DNA from: Pisolithus tinctorius
Lineage: Eukaryota > Basidiomycota > Agaricomycetes > Boletales > Pisolithaceae
DNA length: 64,000 nt
Assembly: GCA_024663395.1 (NCBI GenBank)
Contig: JANFAH010000027.1
Location: forward strand, 248,001 to 312,000
Reading direction: 5' to 3'
Each line of letters starts with the position of its first letter. Position 1 is the first letter of the stretch. The notes below the pieces were generated by a model, which had not been told where the DNA came from, did not search any database, and was given only the letters and a program-made list of their open reading frames with translations. Made by a program: the position numbers and the translations under genes. Positions 1 through 11,994 of the stretch are shown here, one piece after another.

Positions 1-806
1 CCCCGGTCCTAACTCATTTTTCCCTGGACACTCCTATTACTGTTGAGACTGATGCATCTGACTATGCTATAGCCAGTATTTTGTCCATCACCAGTGGTGA
101 TGGCCAAATACAGCTGGTCACATTCTACTCTCGCACCTTAACAGCCCTGGAGCTAAATTATGACACCCATGATAAGGAACTACTTGTGATCTTCGAGGCA
201 TTCCAGACATGGCAGCATTACCTAGAAGGATCTGCAGTACTGGTTGATGTTGTCACCAATCATAAGAACCTGGAGTATTTATCCACCTCGAAGGTGTTAA
301 CCTGGTGCCAGGCATGCTGGTCTGAGTTTCTGTTGCAATTCAATATGGTTATCTGGTTCAGACCCAGTAAACTCGGTGCTAAGCCTGACGCCCTAACTAG
401 ACGATGGGATGTCTACCCCAAAGAGGGGGATAGTGACTACACCTGGGTCAACCCACAGAACCTCAGACCAGCCTTCATGCAGGAACAGCTAGCCACCTCC
501 CTGTGCACCACCTACCTCAAATACCTGGTCCTACATGCTGTTGCACTGATGGACATGGAGAAGTTACACAATGATATCCTAGCAGCCCCACCCTCAGACC
601 TGGTCGTTCAAGTCCGGTTCTCAGATACATCAGATTCCCAGTGGTCAGTTGATGACACTGGCTTCCTCCACCTGGATGGCAGAATCTATGTACCAGACTC
701 TAATGACCTTCGCCTTCGTGTCTTGAGGTTTAAACATGATCACCCCTTGTCCAGCCACTTTGGCCAGAATAGAACCTTAGAACTCACCTGGCATGAATAC
801 ACCTGG
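1..806 (+). pseudogene. Element A pol, 5' visible part: RNase H and start of integrase
   Basis: This is the middle of a Ty3/Gypsy pol polyprotein, open in one frame from base 3 and cut off by the left window edge. It begins in the RNase H domain (VETDASDYAIA, then THDKELL and the TNHKNLEY region) and runs into the integrase zinc-binding region (FKHDHPLSSHFGQN). The intact relative D matches it along its length. The frame ends at base 806 only because element B is inserted there; the codon boundary is exact and the frame resumes at 8886. CpG is largely replaced by TpG/CpA relative to D, marking it as an older copy of the D family. RT, protease and gag lie outside the window. Confidence 0.9.
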
Positions 807-1532
807 TGTCACGACCATGCATTTATCCTAGATCTCCACTCGCTCCACACCCTATTCTGCCAGTCATTCATTCACTCCGCACCAACTCCGCCCACCCTCT
901 GTCATTTACGAACCATCTCCACTCTGACTGCTGTCAGACTTGTACTGCTCTCTTACTGGACCACACTCTGAGGGGTCATGTGACTACCTTTGGACTTCTC
1001 CCTGATGGCATGTGGTCAGGTACTCTCACAGTGCGCACACCACATGGTCCAGCACCTGGACTGTTTCCTTTTCTGGATGTTCTATGTTACCCATTTGTAT
1101 GTCCTCCATCTACCCTTCATTCATCATCTAGGAAGTTTTACTTGAAAATTTCTGGGTCTCTGTATGTCAGTTCCAATTCCAGTTACTGTACCTCCATAGT
1201 AGTATAAAAGCATGTATCATACTCCACCATTCCTCAGTACGAATATCAACTTAGTTCCTACTCCTTCTGTCTCTGACTTCCATCTGTTGGAGTTACCTCC
1301 AACAATCCATCTGGTCTCTACCTCTGAAATACAAGGGCTGAGATTGTGCAAGGGGGTAGTGCACAAGCTAAACCCGACACCCTCACTCTGCTCCACCTTT
1401 ACTTCAGTGGTCTTTGTTCCTGCCAACACTCCGCCAGTCAGAGTTCATTCTTTCTGTGTCAGACTTGCTTCCAGACCCCTCCCCAGACCTTGTCAAGTGT
1501 CGGAGTTGGTCGGAGTAGGCCTGGACTTGACA
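807..1532 (+). repeat. Element B 5' LTR
   Basis: 726-bp LTR beginning TGTCACGACC and ending GGACTTGACA (TGTCA/TGACA inverted ends). It matches 8146-8880. A TATAAAA box lies at 1203-1209, and about 33 bp downstream is AGTACGAATATC (1236-1247), the probable transcription start and the partner of the priming site just outside the LTR. Confidence 0.95.
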
Positions 1533-1546
1533 GTATATTCATACTC
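1533..1546 (+). other. Element B self-priming primer-binding site
   Basis: Directly after the LTR, GTATATTCATACTC is the reverse complement of AGTAYGAATAT found at 1236-1246 in the LTR, near the predicted 5' end of the RNA. The site does not begin with TGG as tRNA-primed sites do. This is the arrangement of Tf1-type self-primed elements: the transcript's own 5' end would fold back and prime minus-strand synthesis. The pairing is seen in sequence; the function is inferred. Confidence 0.7.
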
Positions 1547-1592
1547 ACACTTGTACAATCTCATTTTCTGTCCTCCAAAAACTTACACCATT

Positions 1593-2819
1593 ATGAGAAC
1601 TCGAGCCCAATCCCAGAGAGAGGTCACTGAGAACCTCGCTGCAGCGCTGGCTAATCCATGTCGCCTTCCTTCTGTCATCGAACAGTTCCAGTCCTTCTCT
1701 GCTTGACACCGCTCTCATGCTGAAGGTGAAAGCACTTCACAAGCTGGTTGCTCCGACCTCCACCCAACTATCTTCCATACTCCATCTCCTTGTAACCGAG
1801 GTGATGAACCCAACTCCAACCCTAATGATCCTGATGGTGATCCCAACGGCAGGGGCAGCAGTGATGGGGATATCCCCAAAGACCCGGCTGAGCTGCCAGA
1901 GGATCCCCTCATAGCTCTTGCTAGAGCTGTCCATGTGCTTGTGTGGTCCAGCTCATGCACTGGAGACTCTGCTCCGAAAACCAAAGTCTGCAAGCCTGAC
2001 ACCTTCAATGGCTCTGACCCTAAGAAACTCTGTGAGTTCCTTGTACAATGTGAGCTGAACTTTCAAGACTGCCCCTGCGCATTCTGCTCTGACAGGGCGA
2101 AGGTAACCTTCACTCAATCTTACTTGAAGGGAATGGCCCTGGCTTGGTTTGAGCCAGATCTGCTAAACCCTGATGGTCATGATTGCCCACTCTGGATGGA
2201 CAACTATCACAAGTTCTTACAAGAGCTCACAACCAATTTCAGTCCACATGATGCCATAGCCAACACTGTCCAGCAACTCAAGAACCTTACTATGAAAGAT
2301 GGATCTTGGATTACCAAATACATCATGGAGTTCAATTGTTGGGCTTCACAGGTCAAAGACTATGGTGTCAGTGCACTCTGCCACCACTTTTATAGTGGAC
2401 TTCCAGACTGTATCAAGGATGAGATCACTTGCATTGGAAAACCTTCCACTCTCATGCAGCTCTGTGAACTCACCCAGGCTATTGATGCATGCTACTGGGA
2501 ATGTAATGCAGAAATCTTGTGCACCACCAAGTCCACCACCAACAAGTCACAGTCCTCTAACTCTGACAACAAGTCTAAGTCATCGTCCTCCACCTCCACT
2601 CCAAAGTCTGACATTGCCCACCTACTGGGTAAGGATGGCAAACTCACCTCTGCTGAATGCCAGTGCAGGATGAAAAACAACCTCTGCCTCTTCTGTGGTG
2701 AGGCTGGCCACTCTGCCAAGGACTGTCCCAAGTCTACCTCTTGCACAGCCAAAGCCCGTGCTGCTATGGCTGAAGCTCCACCTGCTCCACCTGTGGAGAA
2801 GGCAGAGCCAAAAAATTAG
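1593..2819 (+). pseudogene. gag: Element B gag, one premature TGA
   Basis: The nucleocapsid polyprotein frame is 408 codons and starts at the ATG of MRTRAQSQREV. The retrotransposon gag domain covers about residues 130-300, followed by a Ser/Lys-rich stretch and a CCHC zinc knuckle, CLFCGEAGHSAKDC, near residue 370. A single TGA at 1704-1706 interrupts it; sister copy C has CAA at the aligned codon, consistent with an ancestral CGA. The stop codon TAG at 2817-2819 lies directly after the slippery heptamer used to enter pol. The frame is otherwise free of indels. Confidence 0.9.
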
Positions 2820-2837
2820 TCTGCTCCTCCAGGGAGC
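2810..2837 (+). promoter_or_regulatory. Element B gag-pol -1 frameshift signal
   Basis: Heptamer A AAA AAT at 2810-2816 abuts the gag stop TAG (2817-2819). The pol frame is -1 relative to gag and is open from the heptamer. A short hairpin follows: GCTCC (2823-2827) pairs with GGAGC (2833-2837) around TCCAG. This matches the usual slippery site, spacer and stem layout; elements D and I have stronger versions. Frameshifting in vivo is inferred. Confidence 0.7.
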
Positions 2838-5800
2838 TTGCACAGCCTAGAGGAAGTGTTGATCCCAACTGTGTGCAACCAGACATCCAACTCAACACGT
2901 CCACTCTTTCTAGTCCCAATTCTTTACTTCCATCTGTAACTCTTCTTGACTATTCTGTTGATACTGTTCCTGCATTGATCGATTCTGGCTCTTCTCATTG
3001 TTTTGTGGACCCATCTATAATCAAAAAATATTCTGTTTCTGTTTCCTCCGTTTCTCCACCAATTCCACTCCACTTGTTTGATGGTAGTACAAATGCTGTC
3101 ATTTCCCAAGAAGTAGATCTTTCCCTCCACTTTCCTTCTGGCAATGTCAACTCCATTTCATTTTATGTTACTCTGTTGGATTCTTCTTGTTCACTGGTAT
3201 TAGGACACAACTGGCTCACCCGCTTCAATCTGTCAATTGACTGGGTACTGGGCAGTATATCATTTAAACCACTGCTACAGGGAATGCTGATGCCCCAGGC
3301 ACCTTTGTCACCCTCCACTGTGACATCTGCTCCAGATCCGACACCCTCCACTCCATTTGCAGCTCTGACTGCACCTCTGACCAACTTGCTGCGCTCTGCT
3401 CTGCTCATCTCACTCATCAATGCTGCCACATATGTCAGAGCCTGTGCTCTCCCTGGCTCTAGACAGTTCCACTTACAGTTCTCCACTGATGATGTGAATC
3501 TTTGTGTGTCCTCTGCTTCTTCTCCACCTCCTGACCTCTCCTTGGTCCCTCCTGAGTATCACAAGTTTGCCAACATCTTTAGTAAAGACAAGGCTACTAA
3601 ACTTCTGCCACACTGCTCATTCAATCTCAAGATCAACCTCAATGAGGGAGCCTCTCTGCCCACTGGCACGATCTACTCTCTGTCTCTGCCAGAGCTCGAA
3701 GCTCTCTGCACCTTCATTGACAAGCATCTTGGCTATGGCTTCGTCAAACAGTCCACCTCTGCTCATGGTGCCCCTGTCCTCTTCATTAAAAAAAAGGATG
3801 GTTCACTCTGCCTCTGTGTGGACTATCAAGGGCTCAACAAAATCATGAAAAAAGATCGCTATCTGCTGCCACTCATCTCTGACTTGCTCGACTCTCTGAG
3901 CTGCACTAAAGTCTATACAAAGGTCAACCTCCACCATGCCTATCATCTGGTCCACATCACAGACAGAGATGAATGGAAAACCACTTTCTGCACTTGTTAT
4001 GGTTCTTACAAGTGGCAGGTAATGCCCTTCAGTCTGACTAATGTGCCTGTGGCTTTCCAGCGATTCGTTAATAGCATCTTTGTGGACATGCTTGATGTCT
4101 GCATCATGGTATACCTCAATGACATCCTAATTCATTTGCAGGACATGGAGTCGCACTGTGAACACATAAAAGAGGTACTCTGCCACCTTTGAAAGCATGG
4201 TCTCTATGCCAAGCTGGAGAAGTGTGGGTTCCACTCCAACTCCATTGAGTACCTCAGTTATATCCTTTCTCCCTCCAGCCTCACCATGTCTGCTGAGAAG
4301 GTTCAGGCAGTCCATGACTGGCCCAAGCTGTGGAAGGTGCGAGACATCCAATCCTTCCTCAGTTTCGCAAACTTCTACAGACGATTCATTAATAACTACT
4401 CCAACATTGTCATTCTGCTCACTCACCTCACATGAAAGGGTGCTCCTTGGAACTTTTCCAAGGAATGCCACTCTGCCTTCCTCCACCTAAAAGATGCCTT
4501 CAGCTCCGCTCCTGTGCTCACTCATTGGGTTCCTGACACTCCGCTTACAGTTGAAACTGACACCTCTGACTATGCCATCACTGGTATTTTGTTGCTCACC
4601 TGCTCTGACGGTGAACTCCACCCAGTCACTTTCTACTCCCACACCATGACCACACCAGAACTCAACTATGATACCCATGACAAGGGGTTGTTGGCCATCT
4701 TCGAGGCCTTCTGCCATTGGCGGCATTACTTAGAAGGCTCCGCCTTACCTGTCAACATGGTGACAGACCACAAAAACCTTGAGTATTTTTCCACTTCTAA
4801 GGTTCTCACCTGTTGACAGGCCCACTGGTTGGAGTACCATTCCCAGTTCAATCTCTCTATCTGCTTCTGACCTGGCTGCTTGGGAGCCAAGCCCAATGCA
4901 CTTATGCACTGTTGGGACATCTACCCAAAAGGGGGGGATAGGCACTACATGCAGGTAAATCCTCACAATCTCTGCCCTATGTTTACACAGGAACAGCTTG
5001 TGTTGTCCCTCCATACCACTACCCTTATGGCACCTGTGCTCCATGCTGCCATGGTCTTTGATGTTGAGTGCTTGCACTCTGACATCATCTCCACCCTACC
5101 CTCTGACCCTGTCTCTGCCAGCCATCTCCCAACTCCAACTAAGCCTTCATGGTCCCTGGACTCTGACAGTCTACTCCACCTTGATGGTTGCATCTTTGTC
5201 CATGACATTGATGATCTCCACCTTCAAGTGCTTCATTTCAAGCATGACCACCCTCTAGCAGGCCATTTCGGGCAAAACTGCACACTAGAACTCGTCCACA
5301 GAGACTATGTGTGGCCTAACCTCTGCTCCGATGTGAAAGAATACATCAGGTCCTGCACCACCTGTGGATGGAGCAAAACTCTGTGCCACTGCCCCTATGG
5401 TCTGCTGAAGCAACTCCCTGTCCCAGAGAGACCTTGGAACTCCATCTCCATGGACTTCATTGAACACCTCCCCAACTCCGATGGCTACTCCGCCATCCTC
5501 ATGGTAGTGGACCACCTCTCAAAGCAAGCGGTGTTCATCCCCACCCATGACTCTGTCACCCCCGCAGAACTTGCTAAGCTCTTCCTTACCCATGTCTTCT
5601 CCAAGCATGGAGTACCCACTAATGTCACCTCTGACAGAGGTCCTGAGTTTGTCTCTCACTTCTTCTGCTCCCTAGGAAAGGCCCTTGACATGCGTCTCCA
5701 CTTCACCTTGGGTTACCACCCAGAAGGCGATGGCCAGACCGAGTGGACAAACCAGACCCTCGAGCAGTACCTCTGTGTCTACTGTAATTATCAACAGGAC

Positions 5801-6535
5801 AACTGGGCCGAGCTTTTACCCCTAGCGGAGTTCACTTTCAACAATGCACAAAGTGCAACTACTGGAGTTTCTCCCTTCTTCGCCAACAAGGGATACCATC
5901 CAAACCTGTCCATGGCCCCTGACCAGGACTTCACCTCTCCGAGGGCTCACAACTATGTCATTGAGCTCTCTGCCCTTCATGACTTCCTCTGCTCCAAAAT
6001 GTCTGCCACTCAGCAGTGCTACCAGGGTCCAGCAGATGCCAAGCACATACCTCCGCCTGAGTTCAAGGTCAGAGAACAGGCCTACATTAAAGCCAAGTAC
6101 TTCCGCTCCACTCATCCCTTGGAAAAGCTCTCCAAAAAGTACTTGGGTCCATTCACCATCTTGGCCAGGCCAGGTATGTGCTCTGTCACCCTTGGGCTCC
6201 CTGACTCTATGCACTTGGTACATCCGGTCTTCCATGTCTCACAACTGGAAGCCACAGTGGCTAACCCTTTCCTAAACTGACAACAACCTCTGCCTCCACC
6301 AGTGGATGTCGATGGTGACCTTGAGTATGAAGTGTCAGAGATACTTGACTCTAAGGTGGACTGCCATCACTGTCACTGCCAGCTCTTGTGTCTGGTCTGC
6401 TGGGCCAGTTATGAGAACACCAATGAAGAAACCTCTTGGTTGCTTGCAACTGAGTTAAATCATGCTTCTGACATAGTCTCTGCTTTCCACGAATGCTATC
6501 CACACAAACCTGGCCTGTATCAACCTCTGCCATAG
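2816..6535 (+). pseudogene. pol: Element B pol polyprotein, five in-frame TGA stops
   Basis: Protease, RT, RNase H, integrase and chromodomain lie in one frame of 3720 nt, exactly the length of the intact D pol. The retropepsin motif is IDSGSSHCF near 2975. The RT active-site YLDD reads YLND near 4115. RNase H (VETDTSDYA) lies near 4550. Integrase covers about 5240-5850 with D (SMDFIEHLP), D (TSDRGPEF) and E (DGQTEWTN). The chromodomain is 6302-6530. Stops fall at 4190, 4433, 4814, 4868 and 6278, all TGA; at the first four D encodes arginine. The stop at 6278, between integrase and chromodomain, is shared with copy C. The frame has no net indel, so loss came by point decay. Confidence 0.92.
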
Positions 6536-6730
6536 TACTCTGCCCACATAACCTTCCTCTGCAGGCCAACTCCGCCCCTTAATGAGCTACCTTAAGTACT
6601 TTAGTTTTCTCCACTCATCCATTTCACTTCTCAGAATCACAAACAAAATCACAAGTCTATTTCATAGTAGTACAAAATATACAAGCTAAAAACAAAAGAC
6701 AAAAAAAAAAGAATACAAAAAAAAACTACT
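6536..6730. other. Element B spacer between pol and the convergent antisense gene
   Basis: This 195-bp A-rich spacer separates the pol stop from the stop of the opposite-strand gene. The corresponding gap in D is 198 bp. No further gene is seen. Confidence 0.6.
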
Positions 6731-7946
6731 CTACTCTTCCATCGCCTGCTCTCTGCCACTCTCCTGTTCTTCACCACCTTCCTGCTCTCCTTCAACTTCT
6801 TCCTCATTATCCCCCTCCACACCTTCATCCACTTCCTCATTCTTGTCCTCCGCCACCTCCGACTGCAGCCTCTTCCACCCTCCTCCTGCATGCTTGAGCA
6901 TGGCCTTGCATGTGTCGGCCCTCCTCCTCATCTCCACCCACTCCACCCATGCACAGTATGCTCCCCATTCATCAGCTGTCCTCTCTGCTGCCTCTGCCAT
7001 CTGCTTGGCTGCCACTGCCATCCTCTCGAAGGCTGTCATGGCCCTCTCATGCACCTTCACATACCTTTCCATGGCCTGCAGTTGCTGCTCCTGCTCCCAC
7101 TCTGCCCACTGTGAGGAGACCCCCACCCCTGAGGGCCCCTCATGCGGTGTTGCTGGCTCCTCCTCATCTTCCTCTCCACCTGCCTCCCACTCATCGTCCG
7201 CCTCTTCCATCTCTGTCGCTCTCTCTTTCCCCTTCCCTTGCAGCTTCTTCTTCTTCTCCCCTTGGGAGCTTCCCATCCCTGCTCTCTTCCACAATGGCCC
7301 TGCCACTGCATCCTCCTTTGTCCAGCTACATACCTTCTTTTTGTTTTTGCAGGGCACACAGGCCCTGGTCTTGCCCTGCCCAGGCTTGCACTGCCCTGCT
7401 GTTTTACTCACTATACAGCAAGTGCATGGTGGCCTCCTGGTCACAGTGACCACCACAGAGGTCCCAGGGACCCTCTGGGCAGTGGTGACATTGTACACCA
7501 TGCTGCTTGGTCTAGGAAAAATAACATGAGTCAGCTCCACCTGACTCAGGGTACTCTGCCACTTACCTTTGTGTGGCCTCTTCCCACCTGGCCTGGGCCC
7601 TCTCCTCAGAGGCCCTCTGCCTCTGCCTCTCTGCCTCCTCCTCTGCTGCCTTCTTCCTTTGAGCCTCCTCTTCCTCCTCTGCTCTCTTCCTCCACTCCAC
7701 CTCCAACCTCTCCTCCTCCACCTTTTGCCTCTTGGCCTCCTCACACTTGGCCTTGTGCTCCACCTTGGGCTCCCTCTCTCTCCACTCATTTTCCTCTTGT
7801 TGATGAGCCTTCTCTGCAGTTTTCTCCCACTTGGTGTTGGTGGAGTTGTCAGTGAGAATGACTAGTTCTTCATCCATGACTTGGGAGTAGTTGCAGACAT
7901 GGCCAGGAGTTCGCTGGGGGGTTTTGCTCTGGCACTGGGAGGACAT
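6731..7946 (-). CDS. Element B antisense gene: coiled coil plus Zn2Cys6-like cluster, two exons
   Basis: An intact spliced gene on the strand opposite gag-pol. Exon 1 is 7567-7946 (ATG at 7946-7944), the intron 7512-7566 (55 bp, GTAAGT...CTAG), and exon 2 6731-7511, giving 386 residues. Residues about 40-126 form a Glu/Lys/Arg-rich coiled coil. After the splice comes C156-x2-C159-x8-C168-x9-C178-x2-C181-x6-C188, close to the fungal Zn2Cys6 pattern, then a basic stretch and an acidic tail. D and A have the same intron position relative to the cluster, and C carries a degraded copy. It has no premature stop, unlike gag and pol of the same element. A nuclear DNA-binding role is inferred from the cysteines; no known named protein was recognised. 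Confidence 0.8.
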
Positions 7947-8145
7947 GATGATGGGGGGGAAAAGGACAAAGGTTTGGTACCCTAACATGTGTTTTTAAGT
8001 GGTTCTTCAAACTCTGATGAAGCTCCACTGCAGCTAAACCATTGTCCTTGAGGCATCAAAGCAATTTCAAAATGATTGACTTGTGTTGATCTCATTCCGT
8101 ACATGCGGCCTTCAGGGGTTCAGGCCCTAGGGGGGGGGGGGGCAC
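7947..8145. other. Element B 3' untranslated region and polypurine tract
   Basis: The region between the antisense start codon and the 3' LTR. A run of about 13 G's (8130-8142) just before TGTCA at 8146 is the polypurine tract for plus-strand priming. Any promoter of the antisense gene would lie here or in the 3' LTR; none is evident. Confidence 0.7.
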
Positions 8146-8880
8146 TGTCATGACCATATGTTTATCCTAGATCTCCACTTGCTCCACACCCTTTTCTGCT
8201 GGTCATTCATTCACTCCACACCAACTCCACCTGCCCTCTGTCATTTATGAACCATCTCTGCTCTGACTGCTGTTGGACTTGTACTGCTCTCTTACCAGAC
8301 CACGCAGACCATGCTCTGAGGGGTCATGTGACTGCCTTTGGACTTCTCCCTGACAGCATGCGGTCAGGTACTCTTGCAGTGCATGCACCACATGGTCCAG
8401 CACCTGGACTGTTTCCTTTTCTGGATGTTCTATGTTACCCATTCGTATGTCCTCTGTCTACCCTTCATTTGTCATCTAGGAAGTTTTACTTGAAAATTTC
8501 TGGGTCTCCATATGTCAGTTCTGATTCTGGTTACTGTACCTCCATAGTAGTATAAAAGCATGTATCATACTCCACCATTCCTCAGTACGAATATCAACTT
8601 AGTTCCTACTCCTTCTGTCTCTGACTTCCATCTGTCAGAGTTACCTCCAACAATCCATCTGGTCTCTACCTCTGAAATACAAGGGCTGAGATTGTGCAAG
8701 GGGGTAGCGCACAAGCTAAACCCGATGCCCTCACTCCACTCTGCCTTTACTTCGGTGGTCTTCGTTCCTGCCAACACTCCACCAGTTGGAGTTCATTCTT
8801 TCTGTGTCAGACTTGCTTCCGGACCCCTCCCCAGACCTTGTCAAGCATCAGAGTTGGTCAGAGTAGGCCCGGACTTGACA
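8146..8880 (+). repeat. Element B 3' LTR
   Basis: 735-bp LTR, TGTCATGACC to GGACTTGACA, paired with 807-1532. The same TATA and AGTACGAATATC start motifs are present. The following CCTGG is the target duplication. Confidence 0.95.
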
Positions 8881-8885
8881 CCTGG

Positions 8886-10071
8886 CCCAGCCTAAGGACA
8901 TTTGTCAAAGACTATGTCCAGTCTTGTACTACCTGTGCCTGGGCCAAGGTACCCCACCACTGGCCTTACAGCCTACTCAAGCAACTCCCTGTGCCAGACA
9001 AGCCATGGAATTCCATCTTGATGGATTTCATAGAGCAACTCCCAGCCTCAACCAGCTTTACCACCATCCTCATCATGGTTGACCGGCTTTCAAAGCAAGC
9101 CATCTTCATACCTACTCATGACACCATCACAGCCCCTGAGCTCGCCAAGCTCTTCCTCATGCATGTGTTCTCTAAGCACAGTGTACTGGCCCATGTAACT
9201 TCAGACCAGGGATCAGACTTCATATCCCACTTCTTCCAGTCTCTTGGTAAGGCTCTGGACATGCATCTACACTTCACCTCCAGGTATCACCCAGAGGGGG
9301 ATGGTCAGACAGAGTGCACCAACCAGACCCTCAAGCAATATCTCTGGCTCTACTGTAACTACCAACAAGATAACTGGGCCAAGTTACTACCATTGGCTGA
9401 ATTTGCTTACAACAATGCACCCAGCGCTATGACTGGAGTATCACCCTAATATCTCGGTCTTCCCTGAGCGTGATCTCACATCCAACTGGGCTCATGATTA
9501 TGCAGTTGACTTAGATTCACTGCACCAATACCTTCATGAAGAAATGACCCTTGCCCAGCAGCATTACCAAGGACTGGCAGATGCTAAGCACATGCCGGCC
9601 CTGGACTTCAAGGTGGGCAACAGTGTCTATGTAAAAGCCAGGTATTTCCGGTTGACCTGGCCTTCCAAGAAGTTGAGCAAGAAGAACCTCAGGCCTTACC
9701 CCATAATAGCCCAGGCCAGTTCTCACTCGTTCACCCTATGCCTACCAGACTCTATGCATGCTGTACACCTGGTCTTCCACATATCCCAACTCGAACTGGC
9801 CATCCCAAATACCATACCCAACTGGACCCAACCTCCACCCCCACCAGTAGATGTTGACGGTGACTTAGAATTTGAAGTAGCAGAGATACTCAATTCGAAG
9901 GTTGACCAGCACAGAAAGTGTTGGTTGCAGTACCTGGTCCGGTGGACTGGTTATGAGGGAACTGATGAAGAAACCACCTGGGTATTAGCAACAGAGCTGG
10001 ACAATGCTTCAGAACTAGTTCAAGAGTATCATGACCAGTACCTGGACAAACCTGGTCCTTTCAAGAAATGA
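8886..10071 (+). pseudogene. pol: Element A pol, 3' part: integrase core and chromodomain
   Basis: Continuation of A's pol after the B insertion, in the same frame as 3-806. It holds integrase Cys pair CTTCAWAK, catalytic Asp in LMDFIEQLP, TSDQGSDF and DGQTECTN, then a chromodomain (about 9850-10050, LEFEVAEIL to YLVRWTGYEG). A deletion near 9449 removes roughly 25 bases between two CACCC repeats, leaving a TAA and a shifted frame that resumes from about 9456 and ends at TGA 10069-10071. This is the only lesion seen in the visible part besides B itself. Identity to D over its length makes A an older D-family member. Confidence 0.9.
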
Positions 10072-10251
10072 TCTAGAACTGGTCTCGAGTTTCTTTCCTC
10101 CTTATCTGTTTCACCTATCTCATACATAGTTACTATGTCTTGCTTTCCCTTACTTTTCTTTTATTTGCTTTCTTTCATACTTCAGAACCGGAACTGGGCA
10201 TTGGCATTCACAAGCATACAGGAAAAATAACACTACACTACACATGCAAAC

Positions 10252-11286
10252 TCAGGCTTGGAACCCAGCAGAACCAGCACCAGTCTGGTCACCTGACTCA
10301 GACTGGGACTGGCTTTCCTCTTCTTCCTCCCTCAGCCCAGCCAACTCTTCATTGAGCCCCTCAGCATCCTGGTCTTCCTTGTTGGTGGTGTCCCAGTCTG
10401 AAGGCACATCTGGTGCCAAAAACTCAAAGTGCCCTTGGACGTAAGTCTCATATGACCGGGTGAACCAGTAGAAGTTCCAGGAGACTTCTTTCTGTGCCAT
10501 CGCAAGACCAGCCATGTTGTCAGCGACGTGCTCAACTGCCTTGATCAAACGCCCCATTTGGGCACTGGTCACTGGACCAGCCTCAACCTCAGCACCAGCC
10601 TTCTTCAACATCAAAGGTCCTTCACCTATGTCATCCCCCTCGTCACCTGCACCCTCGAGTGCCTTGGCAGATGGCCACCTCGACCTCTTCTTCTTCTCCC
10701 TGGCACAGGGGGAGGTCACATCCACCTTCCTCTTCCCCTTTTCCATGACCAGACTGGCTCCTGGACCAGCCACTGGCAGCACTCTTTGAGCTCATTGCAC
10801 CAGTTGCATGCCAGGCGCTTCTTCTTGCCATTGGTGTTGCAAAGGCAGGTGGTGTTTGTCTGGGTGCAGCAAAGACAGCTGGTAGAGATGTTGATCAGGA
10901 AACACCAGTAATAATCATAACAACACTCACTGAGGATTCATCACCTCAATATTAGAACCAGCCCCGGTCAAACTACCCACCAGGGCATCTGCTTGCTGGC
11001 TCTCAGCTGCCTTCCTGGCCTCATCAGCCTTGTGTGCAGCCTCTATCCTCTGTGCCTCAGCCTCTGCATGTGCCCTTTCTTCTTCGAGCCAGGCCTGCTC
11101 TTGCCTCTCCACCTCCAACTGGGCTTCCTCCTGTGCCTTTTCCTTGCACCTCTTGCACTCAGCCAGTTTCCCCTGGACAGCCTGCTCATCATCGTCGCTG
11201 CCTACCTGCAGCTCAACACTTGTCACCTGGGTCAGGTCAGGCAAGAGGTCTTGATTGTATGGTGTCTGGGACCAGCGAATAGACAT
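10252..11286 (-). pseudogene. Element A antisense coiled-coil / Zn2Cys6 gene, one-base deletion
   Basis: Opposite-strand gene facing A's pol. Exon 1 is 10931-11286 (ATG at 11286), the intron 10879-10930 (52 bp, GTGAGT...CCAG), and exon 2 10252-10878. Exon 1 encodes a Glu/Ala/Gln-rich coiled coil aligning with D's. Right after the splice come six cysteines spaced C-x2-C-x6-C-x12-C-x2-C-x6-C, exactly the D spacing and a canonical Zn2Cys6 pattern. Just past the last cysteine one base is missing (near 10780), shifting the frame; restoring a single base would give a length divisible by three. The splice falls at the same codon phase as in D. Confidence 0.8.
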
Positions 11287-11405
11287 GTCAAAGTGAGGAA
11301 ACAAGTCTGAAGTGGACCAGTCTTAAGCCCACTGGTTTTCAAGGTCAGACAGCAAAATTTCATTCTCAGCATTGTCCTCATTGGAGCCTTGTGGGCTTGG
11401 CTCCA

Positions 11406-11994
11406 AGAGGGGGATACTGTCATGACCATGCCCAGACCACCCTAGACTGGCTCTACCCTGGTCTCAACTGGTCTCACCTAACCCTTGCCCCAGTCCTGGC
11501 CTTAACCCTTTGACCCAGAAATGTATTAGCTTGCAAGGCAGTGCCCAGTCAAGTTGTCCCCTCAGTTAGTACTGGGCTGGTGTAACACCCAGCCCAGCCA
11601 CATGCCCTGCCCCAGTTCCCAGTAATCCTTTGTTCATAGTCTTTGCTTGATAATATTCTTTGTAACACTACTTACCAATGTGTTTACCAATCATCGATGT
11701 ACTGGCACAGACCAGTCTCCAGTGCTACATTACACTTAGGTTACTTCTAGTATTTAAGCCATAGGATAATCTGTTTTAGCCTCAGTCTGAAATCAACATA
11801 GTCTCGTCTTAACCCAGTCCCTCCTGTTTCCCTGTCTCCTGCCTCTCAACCGGACTATGGCCCATGCAAGGGAATAGCACTGTGCCATCAGTCACTAAGT
11901 CCAACAGTCCAAGCCCCTTAGTATCCCATACTACCCTCTGACCCCTGACCAGACTCTGGACTGGCCTTGGACTGGCAAAGACCTGGACTTAACA
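11406..11994 (+). repeat. Element A polypurine tract and 3' LTR
   Basis: The polypurine tract AAGAGGGGGATAC (11405-11417) is identical to those of D and E. The LTR runs from TGTCATGACC at 11418 to CTTAACA at 11994 (577 bp). It has a TATTTAA box near 11751 and AGTCTGAAATC near 11785, the same start motif as the D family. CCGG words frequent in the D LTR appear here as CTGG/CCAG. The matching 5' LTR lies left of the window. Confidence 0.85.

Larger units (their letters stand above)
802..8885 (+). mobile_element. Element B, complete Ty3/Gypsy chromovirus inserted in A
   Basis: A full-length LTR retrotransposon at 807-8880, flanked by the 5-bp target duplication CCTGG (802-806 and 8881-8885). 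Removing B plus one duplication rejoins A's pol in frame. Order: 5' LTR, self-priming site, gag, pol (-1 frame), a convergent antisense spliced gene, G-rich polypurine tract, 3' LTR. The two LTRs differ at many positions, nearly all CpG against TpG/CpA, plus a 9-bp indel near 960/8310, so the insertion is old. Gag has one internal stop and pol five, all TGA, so B itself is probably non-autonomous now. C (20869-29138) is a second copy of the same family. Confidence 0.95.

Noticed and set aside
6843..7529. Long plus-strand frame of 228 codons
   Set aside because: It mirrors the B antisense gene on the other strand; its Ser/Pro/Leu composition is what a complement of Glu/Lys-rich coding gives.
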